From: Lobosporangium transversale
Taxonomy: Eukaryota > Mortierellomycota > Mortierellomycetes > Mortierellales > Mortierellaceae
NCBI RefSeq assembly: GCF_002105155.1
Contig: NW_019028986.1
Location: 858,501-922,500, forward strand
Length of the DNA: 64,000 nucleotides
Direction of reading: 5' to 3'
Positions 1 through 10,878 of the stretch are shown here, one piece after another (position 1 is the first letter of the stretch; every line of letters starts with the position of its first letter). The notes under the pieces were generated by a model. That model was not told where the DNA came from. It was given only the letters and a program-made list of their open reading frames with translations, and ran no database searches. Made by a program: the position numbers and the translations under genes.

Positions 1-3000
1 CACCTCAACTTATGAAGGTGGGTATTAAGCCGCTTCATTTCCGAGGTCGAAAGACGCAGTGGTTCCGTCCTACAACCTTATCACAGGCACGAGCCATCAA
101 AGCAGCTTTCCCACATGCCAAGTATGTCGGAGGCAACACCGAAGTCGGTATCCAGAAGAAGTTCAAGCATGCAGCCTACTCTCCACTGATATACCTACAT
201 GACATCACAGAGCTGCAAGGGATCCGTTTTACATCTGAAGAGATGATCATTGGTGCTAATGTGACAATTGCCAACTTCCAAAAGGCTCTCGAAGATGGAC
301 AAAAGAAGGTAGCAGAGCATCAGGTGCCTGTTCTACATGCCTTCTTAGCCAACATCAAGCATTTTGCAGGTCGTCAGATCCGGAATGCTGCTTCTGTTGC
401 TGGCAATATTGCGACTGCATCTCCGGTCTCAGCTCTGAACCCTATCTTTATCGCTTCCAACTCTACATTCAGCATCCTTTCTTCCAACCAGTCTGCGGAT
501 GCATCAACAGCAGCTCGTGTGGTGCCTGCTACAGAGTTCTTCCAAGGCTGTAGCAAGACTGCATTGAATCCAGAGACCGATATCTTGACAGAGATCCACA
601 TCCCATTGACGCGTCCAGACGAGTATATCCGTGCATTTAAGCAGACTAAGCGACGCGATGACGATACTGCAATTGTCTCGGCTGCTATCCGAGTCCGGCT
701 ATCACCTGAAGATCATAAGGTCATTGAGAGCTCATTTGTATATGGCAACATGACCAGTTTCACCTGCCAAGCTGTCAAGACCTCAGCACGCTTGAAAGAT
801 AAGAGGTGGGGAGATGAGAGTGTCTTGAGCATGGTCCTCGAGAGTCTTGATGAAGAGCTCCCTATGCAAGTCTCGGCACCTGGTGGGATGCCTGAATACC
901 GGAGAGCGCTTGCTAAGTCATTATTTTTCCGGTTCTGGTGGGATGTGGTTGAGAAGCGAGGACTTTCTGTCCAACATGACCATGGTAACTTAAAGCTGTT
1001 GACAAGCGAGATCCATCGACATGTCTCTCGTGGAACTCAAGATGCTAAAGCAGCTGTGCGGAATGCAGAGACAGAGGTTGTTGCGAAGGGCATAGCAGCC
1101 ATCTCTGCCATGAAACAAGCAACTGGAGAAGCAAGATATACAGGTAAAGCAAAGCATTCAAATATTGTATTGCTATTGCCATTATACGCTAACTCCCTTT
1201 ATTCTCTTTTCTTTCATTTGTAAAAAAAATGAAAAATCAAATCAAATCCAATAATAATACAGACGATATCCCAAGCTCTAAAGATGAGTTGTATGCAGCT
1301 TTAGTGCTTTCTACAAGAGCCCACGCAAAGGTTATAAGTGTCGATGCCAGTAAAGCATTGGCATATCCAGGAGTCAAGGACTATATTGACCATACTAGAG
1401 TTCCTGGTAGTAACGACTGGCATGCAGCTTTGGCCTCTGACGAGACTATTTTTGTCACAGACACGGTTCTCTGTGTCGGACAGATCATTGGGCTTGTCAT
1501 TGCAGATAGCCAAGCCATTGCTCAAGAAGCAGCTCAAAAAGTCAAGGTTGAATACTCAGACCTCCCAGCTATTGTCACGATCGATGAAGCTATCGCAGCT
1601 GATTCATATCTATCAGCTGAACCCCGGACTATCATCAAAGGGGATGTAGATGCAGCCTTCAAGACATGTGCCAAAGTATTTGAAGGTGAAACTCGAGTTG
1701 GAGCACAGGAGCATTTTTACTTAGAGACACACTCAGCCATTGCCAGCTACTCTGAAGGAGAGGTAGAAATCATTGCTGCAACACAATATGCGGATGGGGC
1801 ACAAGCGGCTGTGGCAGATACATTGGGTCTGAGCTCTAACAAGGTTGTTTGTAAGGTCAAGCGTGTGGGTGGTGCATTTGGCGGAAAGGAATCACGAGGT
1901 GTACCACTGATCTGTGCGATATCAGTAGCATCCTATTGTCTTAAGAAGCCTATTCGAATTGTGCTCGACCGCAACGAGGATATGATAATGACAGGTCAGC
2001 GGCACCCATTCAAGGGTAAATGGAAGGTTGGACTGGACCAAGATAACAAGTTGGTAGCTCTAGATATCCAGCTGTATTCGAATGGAGGATTCAGTCGTGA
2101 TTGCTCTGCTCCAGTCATGGATCATGCTCTGACCCATATTGACAGTGTATATTATTTTTCGAACATACGAACTGTTGGCAAGTGCTGCCGAACAAACCTA
2201 CCAAGCAATACATCCTTCCGTGGGTATGGAGGCCCTCAAGTAACCCTTATAACGGAGTCATTCATGAATGAGGTTGCAGAGCAGCTCAATATTCCTGTGG
2301 AGGAGCTGCGAGAGAAGAACTTTTACAAAGAGGGACAGAAAACACACTATAACCAAGTCCTTGAGGACTGGCATATCCCAGAGGGATATTACCAGCTCAA
2401 GGAAAAAGCACGGTACGATGAACGTCGGCTTGCAATACAAGAGTTCAACAAGTTGTCGAAATGGCGCAAGCGTGGTATTTCTCTAATTCCGACCAAACAT
2501 GGTATTGGGATGAATTCTCGTTTTATGAATCAGGCAGGAGCATTGGTCCATATTTATCTTGATGGATCTGTGCTGGTAATGCATGGAGGTGTCGAAATGG
2601 GACAAGGACTACATACAAAAATGATCCAGGTTTGCGCAGAGGTGCTGAAGGTCCCAATGGATCTCATCCATACAATGGACATGTCAACTGACAAAATCCC
2701 CAATGCGATACCAACAATAGCGTCGATCTCTTCAGATACGAATGGCATGGCAGTTAAAGATGCAGCAGAGAAGCTGTATGAGCGACTTCAGTCTTACCGC
2801 AATCCCAAAGGGAAGAACCTCTCATGGCGTGAAGCTGTCATACAAGCGTATCAAGATGGAGCACATCTAAGTGCGACTGGATTTTACGTTGTTCCAGAGA
2901 TTGGACACGATTGGGAAAAGAATGAAGGAAAGCTTTGTCACTATTACACAACGGGAGTAGCAATATCAGAGGTAGAAGTAGATATGTTGACAGGAACATA

Positions 3001-3490
3001 TACAATTCTTCGGTCAGATATCAGTATGGACTTGGGTAGATCACTTAACCCTTCGATTGACATTGGACAGATTGAGGGAGGGTTTATACAAGGAGTTGGA
3101 TATGTCACCACGGAGGAGTCCTTGTTTTCACCCGATGGGATGCTGTTGACCCAAGGACCAGGTTCATACAAGATCCCAGGATTCAAGTGTATTCCGCAAG
3201 AGATGAACATCTCATTCTTTGAAGATGTGACACACGAAAGTATAAAGACTATCTTCAAGTCGAAAGGAATTGGAGAACCACCATTGCTTCTTGGCAGTTC
3301 AGTGTACTTCGCGATCCGAGATGCAGTACGATATGCACGACAGGACCATGGGCATACTGAAGGCACCTTTTCATTACCGATCCCAGCGACTCCGGAGAAG
3401 GTCCGTATGGCTGTTGGAGATGTGATCGCAGAGAGCAGTCGACTGGTTGCAAAACCAGGAGAGAAGCCATCAGCAGTGCTGAGTAATTAA
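1..3490 (+). CDS. Xanthine dehydrogenase-like molybdenum hydroxylase, copy 1 (5' end outside window)
   Basis: Partial gene with exons <1-1143 and 1263-3490; the intron 1144-1262 starts GTAAAG and ends ACAG. Visible are the FAD-binding domain (first ~380 residues) and the whole molybdopterin domain; the two [2Fe-2S] domains must lie upstream of the window. Family members hydroxylate purines or related heterocycles and pass electrons through Fe-S and FAD to NAD+. The molybdenum-site glutamates are present: GGKE near 1890 and GIGEPP near 3270. However, the arginine that binds purine (bovine Arg880) is His (codon 2123-2125), Phe914 is Tyr (2225-2227) and Phe1009 is Met (2510-2512). Placement relies on gap-free spacing between these residues and the remembered bovine enzyme. 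The frame is intact, so it is probably functional but unlikely to be a standard xanthine dehydrogenase. A twin copy lies directly downstream. Confidence 0.9.
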
Positions 3491-4162
3491 GGTTCCTAGG
3501 GGAAGGAAAAAAAAAAAAAAAAGATAACGATATGATACAGCTTATTTTCTCATATTTAATAATTTAATAGCTGTAGTAACAATAGTAATAGTATGAAAGG
3601 CCTGAGCCTAAAACAATTAAGCAATAATGGATAAGTAGCAATATTGAGACTTGAAGGTCAGGAGTACTCGACACAGTTTTTGTGTGTATACTTGAATGCT
3701 TATGTTGTTTCTCTTGCCTTCGGGCCTTCAGGATTTGCTGTTACAGAGCTGTTTCACATAATCAAACACACCCATGGCTGTTGAATAACCTAATTTCAAT
3801 TGGGCGTATTTCCGTGAAGGAAAGAGCAGAAGAGAGTCAGAGCGCGTTATTTTTTTGGCATGTCAAACAAGGCGCAGCCCATCCCTCGGAAATTGTCCTG
3901 CCCTCAGATTTTGGTTTATTTTTCCAGAATTCATCATGTTCATGCAAAATATCGCACCAGTGTGATCCTCATTCCTTGTTTCTTATTGCTTTCTCTCTTG
4001 CCTCTTACTTTTTTCTCCATCCTCTTCTTTTCTTTTTTTTTTTTTTTTTTTTTTTTTTCCTTTTTCCTTTTTTTTCTTTTCCTTTTTCCTTTTTTTTCTT
4101 TTTACCAATCCTTATACTTAAAAAGCCCTGCTACTTGTCTATGTCTATTGTAGTTCAGTATA
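3491..4162. other. Spacer between the two hydroxylase copies
   Basis: No gene seen. It holds the 3' end of copy 1, with a poly-A run around 3508-3524, and the probable promoter and leader of copy 2, which include a long pyrimidine tract at about 4025-4105 ending 60 bases before the start codon. Open frames here are low-complexity Phe/Ser readings of that tract. Confidence 0.6.
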
Positions 4163-7100
4163 ATGGTGAACTCAGTTGATTTTTCTTCATTCTCGAGTAC
4201 TCTTCGTTTTTATCTGAATGGTACCGAGGTTATTCTTGAAAACCCGGACCCAGACATTACTTTATTGCAGTATGTCCGCTCCATAGGCCTTACAGGAACA
4301 AAGTTTGGATGCGCAGAGGGTGGATGTGGTAAGCCTATTTACATCCTTCAATGTCTTTTTTTTTCTTTCTTCTTTTTCTTTTCCTTTTTCCTTTTTTCTT
4401 TTTTATTTGTCAGGCAAGGGGAGAGAGCAAGGCCTAACTTTGTTATAATGTATGAACTGACAAAAGAGGATTCACTTTCCTATTCTCTGCTGTGGCTGTA
4501 ATGGGGATAGGTGCATGTACGGTTATGGTCTCGTCTTACGACCGAGTAACAAAACACATCAAACATCTGAACGTCAATGCTTGCTTAACCCCTCTGTGCT
4601 CTGTCGATGGTAAGCATGTCATCACGATTGAAGGTCTAGGCAACCACAAGGACCCTCATCCAGTGCAGGAACGCATTGCTCTTTGCTTTGGGTAAGTCTC
4701 GCTTCTGCCACATCATCCATGCAATCTAATCCATGCAAACTTTTGTCGTGCAAAGGCCCACAACTAAAACTTTTACTACTGTTTTTTCTTTATGCAAATA
4801 AATTATAATAAAACAACAACAATAACAACAACACTATAAATATCCGTCCGGGAATCTCAACCAGCTCACAATGTGGATTCTGTACTCCTGGCATTGCCAT
4901 GTCTCTTTACACATTCTTGCGCAATAATGAGAGACCATCAGAGTATGAGATCGAAGACTCCTTTGATGGAAACCTCTGTCGCTGCACAGGCTACAGACCC
5001 ATCTTAGATGCAGCCAAGTCTTTTGCTGTTCCTCAAAAAGCAAAGATCGTGAATGGTTTCAAGGATGGCTTTACGAACCGCAACAGCAATAGTGCGGTCC
5101 CAGATGGATGTTGTGGCAAAGGTGGAGCGAACGGTGTTGATGGTTGTTGTAAGCGGTTCGATGTTTCATCTACAGTCCCACAAGAAAGTTCTTTTCAATT
5201 CCCTTCTGTCTTGTTCAAGACATATGACCCTACACAGGAGCTTATATTCCCACCTCAACTTATGAAGGTGGGTATTAAGCCGCTTCATTTCCGAGGTCGA
5301 AAGACGCAGTGGTTCCGTCCTACAACCTTATCACAGGCACGAGCCATCAAAGCAGCTTTCCCACATGCCAAGTATGTCGGAGGCAACACCGAAGTCGGTA
5401 TCCAGAAGAAGTTCAAGCATGCAGCCTACTCTCCACTGATATACCTACATGACATCACAGAGCTGCAAGGGATCCGTTTTACATCTGAAGAGATGATCAT
5501 TGGTGCTAATGTGACAATTGCCAACTTCCAAAAGGCTCTCGAAGATGGACAAAAGAAGGTAGCAGAGCATCAGGTGCCTGTTCTACATGCCTTCTTAGCC
5601 AACATCAAGCATTTTGCAGGTCGTCAGATCCGGAATGCTGCTTCTGTTGCTGGCAATATTGCGACTGCATCTCCGGTCTCAGCTCTGAACCCTATCTTTA
5701 TCGCTTCCAACTCTACATTCAGCATCCTTTCTTCCAACCAGTCTGCGGATGCATCAACAGCAGCTCGTGTGGTGCCTGCTACAGAGTTCTTCCAAGGCTG
5801 TAGCAAGACTGCATTGAATCCAGAGACCGATATCTTGACAGAGATCCACATCCCATTGACGCGTCCAGACGAGTATATCCGTGCATTTAAGCAGACTAAG
5901 CGACGCGATGACGATACTGCAATTGTCTCGGCTGCTATCCGAGTCCGGCTATCACCTGAAGATCATAAGGTCATTGAGAGCTCATTTGTATATGGCAACA
6001 TGACCAGTTTCACCTGCCAAGCTGTCAAGACCTCAGCACGCTTGAAAGATAAGAGGTGGGGAGATGAGAGTGTCTTGAGCATGGTCCTCGAGAGTCTTGA
6101 TGAAGAGCTCCCTATGCAAGTCTCGGCACCTGGTGGGATGCCTGAATACCGGAGAGCGCTTGCTAAGTCATTATTTTTCCGGTTCTGGTGGGATGTGGTT
6201 GAGAAGCGAGGACTTTCTGTCCAACATGACCATGGTAACTTAAAGCTGTTGACAAGCGAGATCCATCGACATGTCTCTCGTGGAACTCAAGATGCTAAAG
6301 CAGCTGTGCGGAATGCAGAGACAGAGGTTGTTGCGAAGGGCATAGCAGCCATCTCTGCCATGAAACAAGCAACTGGAGAAGCAAGATATACAGGTAAAGC
6401 AAAGCATTCAAATATTGTATTGCTATTGCCATTATACGCTAACTCCCTTTATTCTCTTTTCTTTCATTTGTAAAAAAAATGAAAAATCAAATCAAATCCA
6501 ATAATAATACAGACGATATCCCAAGCTCTAAAGATGAGTTGTATGCAGCTTTAGTGCTTTCTACAAGAGCCCACGCAAAGGTTATAAGTGTCGATGCCAG
6601 TAAAGCATTGGCATATCCAGGAGTCAAGGACTATATTGACCATACTAGAGTTCCTGGTAGTAACGACTGGCATGCAGCTTTGGCCTCTGACGAGACTATT
6701 TTTGTCACAGACACGGTTCTCTGTGTCGGACAGATCATTGGGCTTGTCATTGCAGATAGCCAAGCCATTGCTCAAGAAGCAGCTCAAAAAGTCAAGGTTG
6801 AATACTCAGACCTCCCAGCTATTGTCACGATCGATGAAGCTATCGCAGCTGATTCATATCTATCAGCTGAACCCCGGACTATCATCAAAGGGGATGTAGA
6901 TGCAGCCTTCAAGACATGTGCCAAAGTATTTGAAGGTGAAACTCGAGTTGGAGCACAGGAGCATTTTTACTTAGAGACACACTCAGCCATTGCCAGCTAC
7001 TCTGAAGGAGAGGTAGAAATCATTGCTGCAACACAATATGCGGATGGGGCACAAGCGGCTGTGGCAGATACATTGGGTCTGAGCTCTAACAAGGTTGTTT

Positions 7101-8740
7101 GTAAGGTCAAGCGTGTGGGTGGTGCATTTGGCGGAAAGGAATCACGAGGTGTACCACTGATCTGTGCGATATCAGTAGCATCCTATTGTCTTAAGAAGCC
7201 TATTCGAATTGTGCTCGACCGCAACGAGGATATGATAATGACAGGTCAGCGGCACCCATTCAAGGGTAAATGGAAGGTTGGACTGGACCAAGACAACAAG
7301 TTGGTAGCTCTAGATATCCAACTATATTTGAATGCAGGATACAGTTTAGATTATTCTCCTGCAGTCATGGACCGTGCTCTGACTCATAGCGAGGGTGTAT
7401 ATTATTTTTCGAACATACGAACTGTTGGCAGGTGCTGCCGAACAAACCTACCAAGCAATACATCCTTCCGTGGGTTCGGAGGACCACAAATCACCCTCAT
7501 AGCGGAATCATTCATGAATGAGGTTGCAGAGCAGCTCAATATTCCTGTGGAGGAGCTGCGAGAGAAGAACTTTTACAAAGAGGGACAGAAAACACACTAT
7601 AACCAAGTCCTTGAGGACTGGCATATCCCAGAGGGATATTACCAGCTCAAGGAAAAAGCACGGTACGATGAACGTCGGCTTGCAATACAAGAGTTCAACA
7701 AGTTGTCGAAATGGCGCAAGCGTGGTATTTCTCTAATTCCGACCAAACATGGTATTGGGATTGATCCCCATTTTATGAATCAGGCAGGAGCATTAATCCA
7801 TATTTATCTTGATGGATCTGTGCTGGTAACGCATGGAGGTGTCGAAATGGGACAAGGACTACATACAAAAATGATCCAGGTTTGCGCAGAGGTGCTGAAG
7901 GTCCCAATGGATCTCATCCATACAATGGACATGTCAACTGACAAAATCCCCAATGCGATACCAACAATAGCGTCGATCTCTTCAGATACGAATGGCATGG
8001 CAGTTAAAGATGCAGCAGAGAAGCTGTATGAGCGACTTCAGTCTTACCGCAATCCCAAAGGGAAGAACCTCTCATGGCGTGAAGCTGTCATACAAGCGTA
8101 TCAAGACGGAGTACATCTAAGTGCAACTGGGTTCTACAAACATCCACAACTTGGACACGACTGGGAAAAGAATGAAGGGCATATTTTTCATTATTACACA
8201 ACGGGAGTAGCAATATCAGAGGTAGAAGTAGATATGTTGACAGGAACATATACAATTCTTCGGTCAGATATCAGTATGGACTTGGGTAGATCACTTAACC
8301 CTTCGATTGACATTGGACAGATTGAGGGAGGGTTTATACAAGGAGTTGGATATGTCACCACGGAGGAGTCCTTGTTTTCACCCGATGGGATGCTGTTGAC
8401 CCAAGGACCAGGTTCATACAAGATCCCAGGATTCAAGTGTATTCCGCAAGAGATGAACATCTCATTCTTTGAAGATGTGACACACGAAAGTATAAAGACT
8501 ATCTTCAAGTCGAAAGGAATTGGAGAACCACCATTGCTTCTTGGCAGTTCAGTGTACTTCGCGATCCGAGATGCAGTACGATATGCACGACAGGACCATG
8601 GGCATACTGAAGGCACCTTTTCATTACCGATCCCAGCGACTCCGGAGAAGGTCCGTATGGCTGTTGGAGATGTGATCGCAGAGAGCAGTCGACTGGTTGC
8701 AAAACCAGGAGAGAAGCCATCAGCAGTACTGAGTAATTAA
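4163..8740 (+). CDS. Xanthine dehydrogenase-like molybdenum hydroxylase, copy 2 (complete)
   Basis: Exons 4163-4328, 4511-4691, 4865-6393 and 6513-8740 give 1367 residues, normal for eukaryotic xanthine dehydrogenase. In order: a plant-type [2Fe-2S] domain ([10 protein letters not shown], then NACLTPLC), an α-helical [2Fe-2S] domain (QCGFCTPG, then [10 protein letters not shown]), a Cys/Gly-rich linker, the FAD domain, and the molybdopterin domain. Pocket residues in bovine numbering: Glu802 is E835, Arg880 is R913, Phe914 is F947, Glu1261 is E1297. Phe1009 is replaced by Ile at about residue 1042. The enzyme probably hydroxylates a purine or purine-like substrate in the cytosol or peroxisome using NAD+. 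Because Phe1009 is missing, true xanthine specificity is not certain; a related specificity such as nicotinate or another heterocycle is possible. Copy 2 keeps more canonical pocket residues than copy 1. Confidence 0.93.
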
Positions 8741-8918
8741 GGTCCTCACGTATATCTATATTTATATATTTTACATAAATAAAAGCAGTTGCATTGTTCA
8801 TGCTTTGGTCAATAATTAAACGCAGTCCTTCATTTCCAATGCTCTTGAGACCTCCCTCCCTCCCCTCTGAACTTTCAACTAATAAAGCAAAACCCACATA
8901 ATTCAATAAATCTCGGTA

Positions 8919-10049
8919 ATGGACGCATTACGTAAACCTGACAAGGAAGTTGGCAAGGATCTTGTCAAGGGCACTTTGATATCTGGTAACTTCTGTTGTT
9001 GTAGAAGGATAAGAGCAACGGAAATATTAAGGCCAAATGTATCAAATGCATTAGAAAAACATTCATTACGATCAACTAATTTAGACATTGCATTCAATGT
9101 TTTTTTTTTTTTTTTTTTTTTTATAAAAAAAAAAAAAAAAGGTGTTGTTGGCGCGTCAGCAGGCGGTGTTATTGGCATTCTACGACAGCAACCCGTTGGA
9201 CAATATGCGTTTTCTGGAGGATTAAATGCTTCTCTATTTGGAATGACTTTTATTGGTATAACATTAAGGGATCCCAGTTCTTATAAACAAGTGTTGTATT
9301 TACATGAGATATAAAAGCTGAGATTTCCATTTTTTTTTTTTTTTTTTTTGCTACAAATGTTATCATTGTATAGCCTTCCGGGAGTCATTTCTTCGTTTTC
9401 AGCGAAACAAAAACCCATATTTTGGATTGAAAGATTCACAGACTATGGAGATTGATCAACTTTGGAGCAGTACGATTGCAGGAGCGTGCACAGGAGGGAT
9501 TCTTGCAGCATTAGCACGTAGGGAATAAGCTAAACTTATGAGTGGAAATCAACGGATTGTACAAAAAAAAAAAAAAAAAAAAAAAAAGGTTTTCTTGGTA
9601 TTAAAATACTCAAGTCTGTGTCACACACATCATAAAAAACTTTTTTTTTTATTTTTTTTATTTTTTTAGGTGGATCCAAGGCAGTACCATCGGGGACATT
9701 CATGTTTGGAGTGATGGCATTGGGTGGTCAATGGATCTGGTCAAAGACAAACCGATATCGACAGGACAGGATTTTGGCGACCATACCTCAGATAGAACAA
9801 AGTGAGACACATCAAACGATTACTACTTCTGTTGCAAAGACAACGACAGGCGCGCCACGGGATCGGGACGCTGTAGGCACTGGACTGTTGAAGGTGCTAC
9901 CGGTTCACAGGACAGATGTTGATGAATATGAAGCAAAGCTTCGACAGAAACTGGAGTTGATTGAACAGGAACAGAAGATGTTGCAAGAGGAGGTGTTGAG
10001 ACGGAAGAGGATAGTAATGGAAAAGGCAATTCAGGAGAAGACAGTATGA
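8919..10049 (+). CDS. Tim17/Tim22/Tim23-like small membrane protein
   Basis: Exons 8919-8985, 9142-9255, 9374-9517 and 9670-10049 join in frame to 234 residues. The N-terminal two thirds has glycine-rich membrane segments typical of the Tim17 superfamily (GVVGASAGGVIG, then AGACTGGILAALAR, then AVPSGTFMFGVMALGG), separated by a charged loop rich in Arg and Lys. The last ~60 residues are a charged predicted coiled coil (EYEAKLRQKLELIEQEQK...). Such proteins sit in the mitochondrial inner membrane or in peroxisomes. The exact member is not recognised; a Cox20-like assembly factor was considered because of the size and loop, but the glycine pattern fits Tim17 better. All three introns hold long poly-T or poly-A runs, and the first acceptor lies directly behind 16 adenines. 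The gene follows the hydroxylase stop codon by 178 bp on the same strand, in a TATA-rich spacer. Confidence 0.7.
9100..9141 (+). repeat. T23/A16 self-complementary run at a splice acceptor
   Basis: Twenty-three thymines (9100-9122) are followed, after two bases and one more A, by sixteen adenines (9125-9140) and the G of the acceptor. In the transcript this can fold into a long U:A stem ending exactly at the 3' splice site of intron 1 of the Tim17-like gene. Confidence 0.75.
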
Positions 10050-10878
10050 CATTGATAATGAGCTCTTTTATATAATAAACCATTTTTCCTATTCATTATA
10101 ATCGAAAGTGGGTTTTTGGGCTCAAATACACTATGAATTTGGTCCCAAAAATGAATGAATTGACCTTCATAAAAGATGTATTTAAAAATATTGGCGCACA
10201 TGATATCAACTTTATGCTGATTTGTCCTCCACTTGGCAGTATTCAAGAGATGTCAGGATGTCATAATATCGTTTGAGTTTCTTCAAGTTCGTGTTTGGTA
10301 AATGTTTTATCCTTATTAAAAAAGAGGAAAGGGGAACAGGCTTCAGCTTTTTGGCTTGTGCCCTCACCTCCACCGAGAACGACTGGCGTCTTTTGTTAAC
10401 ACTTTTTTTTTTTTTTTTTGGACATGGTGTTTATAAGAGTGAGGACGCAATTTGTTTATTGGTATCATGTGCGTCAATATATGTGACTTTAAATTTCACG
10501 TCTTAAAATATACCTTTTATAGAGGTCAATTCATTCATTTTTGGGACCCTTTCGACGATAAAAATTAAAAATTTACATCTTGACTCTTCTCACTTGTTCT
10601 GCTTTGCCATTAAAATTTGCCACCATCTTGTTGTCCATAATCTCATTTATTCTCTAAAACGCGCTTCTTTGTCATCAAGCTTTTTATTTCAAACTAATAA
10701 TCTCTCATTCTTTTCATTGCGATCCCCTTGACTAAAGATTCTTCATTTCTTCTTATCTTTTCTTTTCTTCTCATCTTTTCATTTCTTATCTTTTTTTTTT
10801 TTTTCTTTTTTCTTTTTTTTTTCCTTTTTTACTTTTTCACTTTCTTTCTTTCGTACACGCGACATACACCGAGAAATA
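10050..10878. other. Spacer upstream of RIF1
   Basis: No gene supported. It contains the 3' end of the Tim17-like gene, several poly-T runs (about 10404-10420, 10790-10825) and a long C/T-rich stretch from about 10590 to the RIF1 start that looks like a fungal pyrimidine-rich promoter or leader. Phe-rich readings of the tract are discounted. Confidence 0.5.

Larger units (their letters stand above)
1..8740 (+). repeat. Tandem gene duplication, offset 5250 bp
   Basis: Positions 1-3486 recur at 5251-8736. By eye I find no difference between 1-2043 and 5251-7293, intron included. Differences then cluster at 2044-2254, 2508-2581 and 2838-2945, plus one silent change just before the stop codon. 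Past the stop codon the two flanks are unrelated within about ten bases. Coding and intron identity next to unrelated 3' flanks suggests homogenisation by gene conversion, or an assembly artefact, rather than a simple recent duplication. Confidence 0.9.

Noticed and set aside
374-601. Minus-strand frame inside the hydroxylase gene (also at 5624-5851)
   Set aside because: Antisense shadow of a conserved coding exon; it is duplicated only because the gene is.
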